This document shows, in pieces, positions 7,629-17,169 of a stretch of 37,834 nt of DNA (position 1 is the stretch's first letter; every line of letters begins with the position of its first letter). Position numbers and translations under genes: made by a program. This DNA comes from Streptomyces aurantiacus (lineage in GTDB: Bacteria; Actinomycetota; Actinomycetes; Streptomycetales; Streptomycetaceae). The stretch lies in the NCBI RefSeq assembly GCF_001418335.1, contig NZ_LIPP01000128.1, forward strand, positions 1-37,834, given 5' to 3'. The notes below the pieces were generated by a model. That model saw nothing but the letters and a program-made list of their open reading frames with translations, did no database searches and was not told the DNA's origin.

Positions 7629-9128
7629 TCAGTGCTTGCGGCGGCGGCCGCTCCCGCCGCGCAGCGGTGCCTTCGGGCCGCTCTGAGGCTGTGGTTGCGA
7701 CTGCGGCTGCGTCTGCTGGGCCGGGGCCGCGTCGCCCGGGCGGTCCGCCGAGACCACCAGGGCCGCGAGAGCCGTCGTCACCGGCACCGAGGCGACCAGG
7801 CCGATCGAGCCGACGAGGGTGCGCACGATTTCCTCGGCCACGAGCTCGCTGTTGGCCACCGCCCCCACGCTGCTCTGCGCGATGGAGAAGAGCAGCAGCA
7901 GGGGCAGCGCCGCACCGGCGTAGGCGAGGACGAGTGTGTTGACGACGGACGCGATGTGGTCGCGGCCGATGCGGATGCCCGCGCGGTACAGCCCTCGCCA
8001 GCCCATCGTCGGATTGGCTTCATGGAGCTCCCAGACCGCCGACGTCTGCGTCACCGTGACGTCGTCGAGCACACCGAGCGAACCGATGATGACGCCCGCG
8101 AGCAGCAGACCGCTCATGTCGATGGACGGATAGAGCCCGTGGATCAGACCCGTGTTGTCGTCGGTGTTGCCGGTCAGCGCGGCCCAGTCGATGAACAGCG
8201 AGCCGAGCAGCCCGATCAGCAGCAGGGACAGCAGGGTGCCCAGCACCGCGACCGAGGTCCGGGCCGAGAGACCGTGACACACGTAGAGCGCGATCAGCAT
8301 GATGGCGCTGGCCCCGACCACCGCCACGACCAGCGGGTTCGAGCCTTGCAGGATCGCGGGCAGGATGAAGAACGTCAGGATCAGGAAGCTGACGGCCAGC
8401 GCGACCAGCGCCATGACGCCGCGCATCCGGCCCACCACAACCACGACGAGGGCGAAGATACCGGCGAGCAGCGCCATCGGGAACTTGCGGTTCACATCAG
8501 TGACCGAGTACTGGAGCTCCTTGGGGGCGTCGGGCGCGTACGCCACGATCACCTCCTGGCCCTGCTTCAACTGCCGTGAGGAGTCCGGCTGGACGATCTC
8601 CGTGAAGGTACGGCCCTTGTCCTTGCCGGTGTCGACCCGGACCGTCGCCTTCTTGCAGGTGCCCGCGGCCTGTTGCTGTGCGGACGAGCCCTCGGCCGTC
8701 GAGGTGTCGCCGGTCGGAGTCTCACCCGAGGCGTTCACGGACTTGCAGTCGACCTTGTCGACCTTGGTCACGGTGGCCTGCTGGGTCTGCCGGTCGAAAC
8801 CGACACCCGTGCGCTCGTGTCCGGGGGCGCCGCCGGGCCAGAGCACCACGAGACCGACGACGACCGCCGCGGCGAAGGGGATCAGTACCGCGGCGATGAT
8901 CTTGCGCAGGTGCAGCGAGACAGGGGCCGCGGGGCCATGGCTGTGTGAGTGACCGTGCCCACCGCCGAGGGGTCCGTCGCCTCCACCGCCACCGGGTCGG
9001 TCGCCCCCGCCGCCGCCCCCGGGGCCCTGGGATCCGTGTCCAGACCCGTCCCCGTGACCATGGCCGTCGTGGCCGTGTCCGTGGGGTGGTTCGGACGGCG
9101 GAAGTGGGGGCTGCTGCGTCGTGGTCAC
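7629..9128 (-). CDS. YibE/F-like multi-pass membrane protein with His-rich N-terminus
   Basis: A 499-aa YibE/F family membrane protein. The N-terminal about 70 residues are cytosolic-type low complexity, rich in His and Gly (HGHGHDGHGHG, then GHGHSHSHG). One transmembrane helix follows, then an extracytoplasmic domain with two cysteines (DCKS and GTCKK), and about seven more helices including VVVVGRMRGVMALVALAVSF. The tail is Gln/Pro-rich. Members are predicted transporters or permeases of unknown substrate; the His repeats suggest metal binding (inference). I prefer the GTG at 9128 (VTTTQQPPLPP) over the ATG at 9161, though neither has a strong ribosome binding site. It is divergent from thiC and convergent with ssgA. 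Confidence 0.8.
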   Translation of the reverse strand: MTTTQQPPLPPSEPPHGHGHDGHGHGDGSGHGSQGPGGGGGGDRPGGGGGDGPLGGGHGHSHSHGPAAPVSLHLRKIIAAVLIPFAAAVVVGLVVLWPGGAPGHERTGVGFDRQTQQATVTKVDKVDCKSVNASGETPTGDTSTAEGSSAQQQAAGTCKKATVRVDTGKDKGRTFTEIVQPDSSRQLKQGQEVIVAYAPDAPKELQYSVTDVNRKFPMALLAGIFALVVVVVGRMRGVMALVALAVSFLILTFFILPAILQGSNPLVVAVVGASAIMLIALYVCHGLSARTSVAVLGTLLSLLLIGLLGSLFIDWAALTGNTDDNTGLIHGLYPSIDMSGLLLAGVIIGSLGVLDDVTVTQTSAVWELHEANPTMGWRGLYRAGIRIGRDHIASVVNTLVLAYAGAALPLLLLFSIAQSSVGAVANSELVAEEIVRTLVGSIGLVASVPVTTALAALVVSADRPGDAAPAQQTQPQSQPQPQSGPKAPLRGGSGRRRKH

Positions 9129-9163
9129 CGACCGATCATCGCAAGAACGAGAGAGGCCCACTG

Positions 9164-9191
9164 TTCACCGCGCCCATTGTGACGCTAGCGT
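9164..9191 (+). promoter_or_regulatory. candidate thiC promoter
   Basis: TTCACC (9164-9169), a 16-bp spacer and TAGCGT (9186-9191) fit a vegetative-type promoter. Transcription would start near 9198, just ahead of the riboswitch. Confidence 0.45.
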
Positions 9192-9209
9192 GGAGGCACC
9201 TTTGCACAC

Positions 9210-11238
<2,029 letters not shown>

Positions 11239-11576
11239 ACGGGGCTCCCTCTCGTATCGGTGCACGTCTACAGCCGTGCGTCGGTCGAGAGGGGCGGAGG
11301 CCGGCCGGTCCGACGCGTACAGCGCGGATCAGAAAGCCGTCGAGGTGAGGTGGGCTCGGAAGGTCGTGCGCGCGGAACAGATCGAGAAAAGCGTGGTGCC
11401 ACGATCACAGGAGTGCACTGGTGTGGTCGATCGGGCATCGGCGATCAGATTCATTCACCTTTGGCCGACCGAACAGACGTCCTGCTGCGGAGCCGAGGCC
11501 CTGGGTGATGCCTTCCAGGACCTCGGTGATCTGCCGGTGCCGACGTGCGGGTGATGTCGGTGGTGAGAGAGGGGCG
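11239..11576. other. gene-free stretch after thiC
   Basis: In these 338 bp I find no frame with both a plausible start and Streptomyces-like coding character. One leftward frame (about 11555 down to 11420) reads RRHRQITEVLEGITQGLGS and on for about 35 residues like protein, but has no ATG or GTG start with a ribosome binding site. It may be a gene remnant. No tRNA or att-like duplication is seen. Confidence 0.4.
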
Positions 11577-11744
11577 CTATTTCCTTTCGAGCCACCAGAT
11601 CAACAGGGAGACCGCTCCGGCCCCAAGAGCCGTGCAAGCTCCCTTGAATACGTTGGCGCCCGCAGCGCGCGCCCACTGCTTCCAGTTCGTTGAGCTGGTG
11701 ATGTGTGGTGTGTAGCCCTCCGGGATGGAGTCTGTAGACTCCAT
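11577..11744 (-). CDS. 55-aa single-helix membrane peptide, unknown family
   Basis: The frame MESTDSIPEGYTPHITSS continues through a basic-aromatic stretch (NWKQWARAAG) into one hydrophobic helix (about 36-52) and ends WWLERK. An AAAGGAGC ribosome binding site 7 nt before the ATG fixes the start; the longer frame running to 12026 has none. The first 20 nt of the coding sequence form a perfect 8-bp hairpin. I do not recognise the family. Its small size, single helix and place beside a DUF397/XRE island would fit a toxin-like or regulatory membrane peptide, but that is speculation. Confidence 0.6.
   Translation of the reverse strand: MESTDSIPEGYTPHITSSTNWKQWARAAGANVFKGACTALGAGAVSLLIWWLERK
11725..11744. 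other. start-codon hairpin of the 55-aa peptide gene
   Basis: ATGGAGTC-TACA-GACTCCAT (leftward strand) is a perfect 8-bp inverted repeat with a 4-nt loop that begins exactly at the start codon. It could hide the AUG from ribosomes or act as a DNA operator. Confidence 0.6.
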
Positions 11745-11872
11745 GACAGAGCTCCTTTCGGTTTCGCAGACGAGGGTGCTCGGCGCGAGGGAGTCCGTGA
11801 CCTCAAGCTTGCCGGCCGGGTCACAGGGCTCCCTTTTGCTGCGTTCATTCGGAACGAGTGCGTTTCTTTTCG

Positions 11873-11908
11873 GCCAGCCGTTCGCGCAACACGGCTGGCA
11901 TTTTATTG
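11873..11908 (+). terminator. rho-independent terminator, rightward
   Basis: GCCAGCCGT-N9-ACGGCTGGC, a perfect 9-bp stem, is followed by ATTTTATT. No supported rightward gene ends just upstream. It could stop read-through into the DUF397 gene or antisense transcription across the 55-aa gene. Confidence 0.6.
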
Positions 11909-11916
11909 CGTTTATT

Positions 11917-12039
11917 ATGTATATGCCTCCATTTACTGGCATGAAGTGGGTGCCGGTGTGCACCTTGGCAGTGCTGGTGGCGACGCCCATACTGATTTGG
12001 ATGCCAGAATTCCGCGGCATCGCCACTTTTCGTAGGTGA
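11917..12039 (+). CDS. possible 40-aa membrane peptide upstream of DUF397 gene
   Basis: The frame begins MYMPPFTGMKWVPVCTLAV and has one hydrophobic helix (about 12-26) ending MPEFRGIATFRR, 15 bp before the DUF397 start. From the third Met onward it has GC-rich third positions. No ribosome binding site precedes any of its three Met codons, and it directly follows a terminator in an A+T-rich patch. It is a weak candidate, listed because of its position. Confidence 0.25.
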   Translation: MYMPPFTGMKWVPVCTLAVLVATPILIWMPEFRGIATFRR

Positions 12040-12054
12040 ACACGTGGGGGCTAC

Positions 12055-12261
12055 ATGGGACTCGATGGTGCTGGAGTGCGGTGGCGAAAGAGCTCGGCCA
12101 GTGGCCAAGCGGAGTGTGTTGAAGTCGCTTTCATCGGTGACGTAGCGGTGCGCGACTCACGTGACCCCGATGGAGCGGCCCTGGGATTCACTGCATATGC
12201 CTGGCGCTCTTTCCTGGTCGGGCTGAAGGACTTCGGTGGGTCCTTGACGAGTACGTCGTAA
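12055..12261 (+). CDS. DUF397 domain protein
   Basis: A 68-aa protein consisting of one DUF397 domain: [19 protein letters not shown], then [14 protein letters not shown] and [14 protein letters not shown]. In Streptomyces such proteins are encoded beside XRE/DUF5753 regulators (WhiJ-type clusters), where the pair acts together in controlling development and antibiotic production. Here the partner gene lies 77 bp downstream and is convergent, unlike the usual same-strand order. GGGGG lies 7 nt before the ATG. Confidence 0.88.
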   Translation: MGLDGAGVRWRKSSASGQAECVEVAFIGDVAVRDSRDPDGAALGFTAYAWRSFLVGLKDFGGSLTSTS

Positions 12262-12338
12262 GGCACGGATTTCTGTGTGGTGGGTGAAGCGGGGCCTGTC
12301 GCCAGGATTATCCGTAACGGGCTCCCCATTGTGTGCCG

Positions 12339-13196
12339 TCATTCCTGGCCGAACAGGAATTCCCGCGTCACCTCGTTTGCCACCTCCCTCTCGACCTCCC
12401 AGAAGTCGTCGAGGTAGTCGGTCGGTCGATGCTGGGACGTGCGTCCAAGGGCCTTTTCGCTGAAGATCACCTCGCCGTTCGCGTTCTCCAGATACGCAAC
12501 CATTTCGTCCTCGTCGTCAGCGAACTGGAAGAGGACGTAGGTCGTTCGGAGCTGTCGGTAGAGTCCCGCGCTGAACGGAACGGTGAGCACTGTGACGTTC
12601 GGCATCTCGTTGACCGCCAGCAACTTCTCGTACTGTCGCTTCATGGTCTCCTGTGAACCGACGGTTCTCCGGATCACCGACTCGTCCAGAATGAAGAAGA
12701 GCTCGGGGCCGTCCGCATGAACGAGTCGGTCCTGCCGCTCAAGGCGAAGCTGTACGAGTTGTTCGGTCCGTTCCGCGCCCGTGTTGAGACGCATGAGGAC
12801 CTCGCGGGCATATTCTTCGGTCTGCAGAAGACCGGGTACAAGATCCGGCTGGAAGCTCCGGAGAATCGACGCGGAACTTTCATATCCGAGATAAGTTTCG
12901 AATTCTTGGGTGACCCAGGTACGGAAGGGTGCCCACCACGGCGGCCGGCGGGCCTCGCGGGCGATGTCGGTCAGCGCCTGGACCTGCTCCGGATCGGTGA
13001 TCCCGTAGTGGGTCAGGAGCACCCGGACGTCGGTGACCGACACACCGACGGTGCCGGCCTCGATCCGGATCACCTTTGAGGGTGACCAGTCCAGCTGCTC
13101 CGCGACCTCACGCTGCTTCAGCCCTGCGCTCTCTCTCGCCTTCTTGAGGCGGTCACGCAGTCGTGCACGCTGGAATCCGGGCTCTTCCTGTGGCAC
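12339..13196 (-). CDS. XRE-family regulator with DUF5753 domain
   Basis: A 285-aa protein: N-terminal XRE helix-turn-helix (about 12-70; LKKARESAGLKQREVAEQLD, then WSPSKVIRIEAGTVGVSV) and a DUF5753 domain (about 90-275; PGLLQTEEYAREVL, FILDESVIRR and related motifs). I choose the GTG at 13196 (VPQEEPGFQRARL) because GGAG lies 6 nt before it and the domain starts there; the open frame upstream to 13442 shows no family features. It is the expected DNA-binding partner of the neighbouring DUF397 protein. Regulatory targets are unknown; autoregulation is usual for such pairs. Confidence 0.9.
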   Translation of the reverse strand: MPQEEPGFQRARLRDRLKKARESAGLKQREVAEQLDWSPSKVIRIEAGTVGVSVTDVRVLLTHYGITDPEQVQALTDIAREARRPPWWAPFRTWVTQEFETYLGYESSASILRSFQPDLVPGLLQTEEYAREVLMRLNTGAERTEQLVQLRLERQDRLVHADGPELFFILDESVIRRTVGSQETMKRQYEKLLAVNEMPNVTVLTVPFSAGLYRQLRTTYVLFQFADDEDEMVAYLENANGEVIFSEKALGRTSQHRPTDYLDDFWEVEREVANEVTREFLFGQE

Positions 13197-13560
13197 CGAG
13201 GTCTCCGTCCTGACGCGGGTGATGTTGTCCGTCAGTAGGCTAGTGGCCTCAAGGCGGTCAGACACCCCGCTCAGGGCTGCTCGGCGGAGTGCCAGGTCTC
13301 TGGCAGCCCCTGGTCCGACCGCATGGACCCTGTCGGCTGCCAGGCGCACTGCCTGCTGACTCAACGCTGCCATCCCACCTGCCTGGATGCGAAGTGCGTC
13401 GTGATGGATTGCCACATGGCATTCAGCATGCTTCGCACACACGGATAAAACAAGCCCACCTGCGAATCTGTGCAGGAGAGCTGATTCATGGGTTTTATGT
13501 GGCCCAATGTGCAGGAGGGCCCTGTTTCCCGTCCCGTGGCGATATGCGACGGAACGGGGA
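13197..13560. other. intergenic region upstream of the XRE gene
   Basis: It holds the XRE promoter region, with the inverted repeat TGCCA-CA-TGGCA around 13410-13421, an operator candidate. It also holds a rightward ATG at 13488 with an AGGAG site, which opens only a 62-codon frame running into the opposite gene's terminator and C-terminus. I do not call that frame a gene. Confidence 0.4.
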
Positions 13561-13597
13561 AAAGAAAAGATCGACGACGGATACCCGTCGTCGATCA
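13561..13597 (-). terminator. rho-independent terminator of the two-helix membrane protein gene
   Basis: A perfect 12-bp stem (GATCGACGACGG and its complement) with a 4-nt loop lies 18 bp past the stop of the leftward gene and is followed, on that strand, by TTTTCTTTT. This is a textbook intrinsic terminator. Confidence 0.9.
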
Positions 13598-13615
13598 GTC
13601 TTGGCAGTCGGCCCC

Positions 13616-14488
13616 CTATTCCGGAGCGTGCTCCGGTCCCCCGAAGTCCGGACTGCTGAAGTCCGGGCTCGAATAGCTGGGGCGGGGGCCTGCTGCCGGG
13701 CCGCCGTCGGGGCTGCTGAAGCCCGGGCGGTTGTAGCCGAGGTGCGGCATCCGGTTCGCCGGTGCCGGCGAGCCGGTACGGCCGAGGGCCGCGGTACCCG
13801 GGGCTGTGAGGGCCTCCCTGAGGAACGGCATGATGCCGTGCTCCAGGAGGGCGTCGTGCCAGGCTTCCCTGGCACGGTCGACCTCCTCGCTGCGTTCGCC
13901 CCGCACGCCGGCCTGCAGTGAGCTGGCGCCGTTGCGCAGGGCGGCGAGCAGCAGGCCGACCGCGGCCACCAGGATCGAGGCCGCGGTGATGGCGCCGAAG
14001 ACCCAGCCGGTGGTCAGGAGGGTCTGGGCGATGCCCGGTTCGGGTTCGAGCATCTTCAGGATGTAGCCGACGAGCAGGAATATCGCCGCGGCCGTGCCGG
14101 CGAGGACGGGGGCCAGCACGGCGACGACCGCGGCGGCACCCGCCCCGGCGGTCTCCGTGACTTCCCCCAGGGTGGTGGCGAGCCCCACCGCGCTCGTGCC
14201 CGGATCCGATGAGTTGGTGGATCCTTCGCGGACGGGAGGGGTGGACGGCGCCGGTCGGCGCAGTTCCTCGCGAACCTTCACATAGTGCTGGTACTCGGTC
14301 GTCGCCGCCGCCGTGATGAGGGCGGTGGCGTTGAGTGCCATGGTGCGCAGTTGCTCGGGGTTGAGCCGCTGACCGACAGCGGCGAGTTCCGGACGGTGTG
14401 GGGCGGAGCGCAGCGCCTCGTCGAGGATCCGCTCGTACTCTGGGCGGTCCTCACTCAGCAGGTGCTGCGGAACGCTGTTCATGTGCAT
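13616..14488 (-). CDS. two-helix membrane protein with SSPD-repeat tail, unknown family
   Basis: A 290-aa protein. The N-terminal about 100 residues are soluble and helical (LNPEQLRTMALNATALITAA). Two transmembrane segments follow: about 113-146 (AAVVAVLAPVLAGTAAAIFL) and 155-183. A charged region comes next (RGERSEEVDRAREAWHDALL), then a Pro/Ser/Gly tail with repeated SSPD/SSPDF units at about 258-285. I do not recognise the function. It has its own terminator and stands alone between the XRE gene and the phosphoesterase. Confidence 0.75.
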   Translation of the reverse strand: MHMNSVPQHLLSEDRPEYERILDEALRSAPHRPELAAVGQRLNPEQLRTMALNATALITAAATTEYQHYVKVREELRRPAPSTPPVREGSTNSSDPGTSAVGLATTLGEVTETAGAGAAAVVAVLAPVLAGTAAAIFLLVGYILKMLEPEPGIAQTLLTTGWVFGAITAASILVAAVGLLLAALRNGASSLQAGVRGERSEEVDRAREAWHDALLEHGIMPFLREALTAPGTAALGRTGSPAPANRMPHLGYNRPGFSSPDGGPAAGPRPSYSSPDFSSPDFGGPEHAPE

Positions 14489-14671
14489 CCCCCGATGCTC
14501 CGTAGGGCTTGGGACTCGGCATGCTGACGAGCCGTCGGGCAGAAACGGAGGGGAGCCTGCTACGGATAAGCCGATGGTAGAGCGGTGACGGTGCAGGGTG
14601 ACAGGGGGTTTCCAGAATTAGCCCCCGGCTCGCACCTGTCTCCCACCGGAGGACGTCTGCCCCGTAAACGC

Positions 14672-15865
14672 TCAGTTATCCAGGGGAAGTTGCTGGACCA
14701 GCAGTTTTCCGGCCATGGTCACGCCGCCGTCCATCGCGATCGCGAGTTTGTCGGCGTACAGGTGTGGTTCTTCGACCACGGGGGGTGACGAGTTCTCGCT
14801 GTCCTCCGAGCCGACCTCGCCCCGGAGATAGGGAATCGGGCTGTGACCATGGACGATGCGCGAACCGCCGTAGGTGTCCAGCAGGGAGCGCACCGCCTGC
14901 GCGCCGCCGTCGTCGCGGAACGCGAAGCGCTTGGTCAGCTTGCGGAAGAGGTCCCAGCATTCGTCCGCGTCATTGCGGGTGAGGGTTTCGCGGATGGTGT
15001 CGTTGACCGCTTCGATGGAGTCGCCGTAGTCGAGATAGGCGGTGGTGTCGGAGTGCATGAGCAGGTGCTCGTCCGCCAGTTCCATCGCGTCGAGGCGGGC
15101 CATCCACTGCAGATGGTGGTCCTGGAGGCGCTCCATGTCGGTCTTCTGGCCGCCGTTGAGCAGCCAGGCGGCCTGGAAGGTGGCGGTCCCCGCGCCGGAG
15201 TTGACGGGAATGTCCCCGAACCGCCTGGCGCCGAGCAGCAGCAGCTCGTGGTTGCCCATCAGGGCCTTGCAGTAGCCGCCGGCCGCGGCGGCCTCCGCGG
15301 ACAGCCGCATCACGAGGTCGATGACGCCGATGCCGTCGGGCCCGCGGTCGGTGAAGTCGCCGAGGAACCACAACCGCGAGGTACCGGCCGCCCAGCGGCC
15401 CTCGACGTCGATGAGCCCCTTCTCGCGCAGCGCGGAGACGAGCTCGTCGAGATACCCGTGCACGTCCCCGACGACGAACAGCGGCCCCGGTCCGTCGTCG
15501 GGCTGCGGAAGCTGCCCGGCCTCGGGGTCGACCGGCACCTGAACCGTGTCACCGCGGTTGATGACCGGCAGATCGCGCTCCGTCGGCGTGTAGCCCTCCG
15601 GCTGCTCGGCCGGGACGGCAGCCTCGCCGAGCGGCGGGTGTCCCGCGTAGGGGCTGGACCGCACGTACGGCTCCGGGGGCCCGGCATACGGGTTCGCGGT
15701 CCGGTCGTACGGGTCGCCGGACGTGCTGTCGTACGGCGCGGCCGGTTGCGGGTGAGGTCCGGCGGACTGCGCGTACGGGCCGGCATCGTGGACGTACGCC
15801 GGTACGCGGAAGTCACGCACCGTCGGCGTACGCATCTCGGGTCCCTGACCGGCCCCCTGAGTCAT
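14672..15865 (-). CDS. calcineurin-like metallophosphoesterase
   Basis: A 397-aa protein with a Pro/Tyr-rich disordered N-terminus (about 1-110, repeated PY motifs such as ANPYAGPPEPY) and a PPP-like metallophosphoesterase domain (about 128-390). Metal-ligand and catalytic motifs are GDVHG (133-137), GDFTDRG (169-175), GNHE (204-207) and a later GHSP. The start at 15865 (MTQGAGQGPEMR) is fixed by GGAGGGG upstream; ATGs at 15883 and 15949 have no such site. The fold resembles bacterial Ser/Thr or ApaH-type phosphatases; the substrate is unknown. Confidence 0.88.
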   Translation of the reverse strand: MTQGAGQGPEMRTPTVRDFRVPAYVHDAGPYAQSAGPHPQPAAPYDSTSGDPYDRTANPYAGPPEPYVRSSPYAGHPPLGEAAVPAEQPEGYTPTERDLPVINRGDTVQVPVDPEAGQLPQPDDGPGPLFVVGDVHGYLDELVSALREKGLIDVEGRWAAGTSRLWFLGDFTDRGPDGIGVIDLVMRLSAEAAAAGGYCKALMGNHELLLLGARRFGDIPVNSGAGTATFQAAWLLNGGQKTDMERLQDHHLQWMARLDAMELADEHLLMHSDTTAYLDYGDSIEAVNDTIRETLTRNDADECWDLFRKLTKRFAFRDDGGAQAVRSLLDTYGGSRIVHGHSPIPYLRGEVGSEDSENSSPPVVEEPHLYADKLAIAMDGGVTMAGKLLVQQLPLDN

Positions 15866-16056
15866 CGACCCCTCCACCACCATCGCGCCGCATCTGCACC
15901 GCGTCGGACTGCCTGGTCGCAGCGGCCCGCGGTGTCGTCCGCCCATCATAGGAATGCGGATCGCGCCATGTGATGACCCAGGGGTGGTGAATCGGAGCTG
16001 AACCCCGGTTCACCGTGGTTTTCTCCCGAAATGGGAGGACCTTTCCGCGGGGGAGG

Positions 16057-17169
16057 TCACCCCTCCTCCGGGGACCTCGGCGGGCTGACGGTCGTCCGGG
16101 GCGGCCGTCGCTCGGAGGAGGTGCGCACGATCAGCTCCGTCGGTATCACCTGTTCGACCGGTTGGTCCGATTCGACCCCCTCGATGGCGTCGATGAGGAG
16201 CTGGACCACGGCCGTGCCGATGCGGCGCGGTTTGAGCGAGAGTGTCGTGACGGGCGGCTCGGTGTTGGCGTAGACGGTGGACTCGCTGCAGCACACGAGA
16301 AGCAGGTCGTCCGGTACGCGCAGGCCGTAGCGCCGGGCCGCCGCGAGGAGGTCGGTGCCGTTCGGGTCGAACAGCCCGTAGACGGCGTCGGGCCGGTCGG
16401 GCCGGGCGAGCAGCCGGTCGGCGGCGACCGCCCCCGCGCACGGATCGTGCGCGGGATAGGCCTCGTACACAGGATCCTGGCCCACGTTCTCGCACCAGCG
16501 GAGGTAGGCGGTCGTGGAGAGGCGGGTGTACGTGTCCGTGGTCGTCCCCGTCAGAAGGCCGATCCTGCGGGCTCCGGAGGCGGCCAGGTGGTCGAGGATG
16601 CCCAGGACCGCGGCCTCGTGGTCGTTGTCCACCCAGGCGGTCACCGGCAGCGAGCCGGCCGGGCGGCCGTCCGAGACCACGGGTAAGCCCTGGCGGACCA
16701 GTTCGCTGACGACGGGGTCCTGGTCGGAGGGGTCGATGACGACCGTCCCGTCCAGGGCCACGTTCGACCAGACGTCGTGGCGCGAGGTCGCGGGGAGGAT
16801 GACCAGGGCGTAGCCCCGGGCGAGCGCGGCCGAGGTGGCGGCTCTGGCCATCTCCGCGAAGTACGCGAACTCCGTGAAGGTGAAAGGTTCATCCCCGTAG
16901 GTCGTCACCGTCAGGCCGATGAGGCCGGACTTGCCGGTACGGAGCGTTCGGGCCGCGGCGGAGGGGCGATAGCCCAGCCGGTCGGCGACCTCGCGGACAT
17001 GGCGTCTGGTGGCGTCCGGTAGTCGTCCCTTGCCGTTGAGGGCGTCGGACACCGTCGTAATGGAGACTCCGGCGGCCGCGGCCACGTCTCTGATGCCTGC
17101 CCGGCCCGGCCGGTTTCCTCGGCGGGAGGTTTCCGACCGGCTCACCTGGTGCTTCCCTGCTGCTGTCAT
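16057..17169 (-). CDS. LacI-family transcriptional regulator, TTA-containing
   Basis: A 370-aa LacI/GalR regulator: helix-turn-helix plus hinge (about 25-75; IRDVAAAAGVSITTVSDALN, then GKGRLPDATRRHV) and a sugar-binding-protein-like effector domain. Codon 162 (16684-16686) is TTA, so its synthesis may depend on the bldA tRNA. Start chosen at 17169 (MTAAGKHQVS); the ATG at 17235 only adds a leader without similarity. Effector unknown. Upstream, 17283-17295 holds TTGA-N5-TCAA, which has the symmetry of a LacI operator and could serve autoregulation. Confidence 0.88.
   Translation of the reverse strand: MTAAGKHQVSRSETSRRGNRPGRAGIRDVAAAAGVSITTVSDALNGKGRLPDATRRHVREVADRLGYRPSAAARTLRTGKSGLIGLTVTTYGDEPFTFTEFAYFAEMARAATSAALARGYALVILPATSRHDVWSNVALDGTVVIDPSDQDPVVSELVRQGLPVVSDGRPAGSLPVTAWVDNDHEAAVLGILDHLAASGARRIGLLTGTTTDTYTRLSTTAYLRWCENVGQDPVYEAYPAHDPCAGAVAADRLLARPDRPDAVYGLFDPNGTDLLAAARRYGLRVPDDLLLVCCSESTVYANTEPPVTTLSLKPRRIGTAVVQLLIDAIEGVESDQPVEQVIPTELIVRTSSERRPPRTTVSPPRSPEEG

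Noticed and set aside
11417..11560. Leftward protein-like frame (RRHRQITEVLEGITQGLGS...)
   Set aside because: There is no ATG or GTG start with a ribosome site, and it is too short to assign; recorded only as a possible remnant in the gap entry.
11745..12026. Extension of the 55-aa peptide upstream to a 149-aa protein
   Set aside because: The extra 94 residues are Cys/Asn/Lys-mixed without features and would be read through the inverted repeat at 11873-11899; the internal ATG has the strong ribosome site.
12145..12170. CACGTG-centred sequence (CTCACGTGAC) in the DUF397 gene as a parS site
   Set aside because: Only about 10 of 14 positions match, it is inside a conserved coding region, and the arms are not symmetrical.
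13488..13676. Rightward 62-codon frame with a good AGGAG ribosome site (MGFMWPNVQEGPV...)
   Set aside because: It runs through the intrinsic terminator and then antisense through the C-terminus of the membrane protein gene, codon use is not Streptomyces-like, and there is no recognisable feature.
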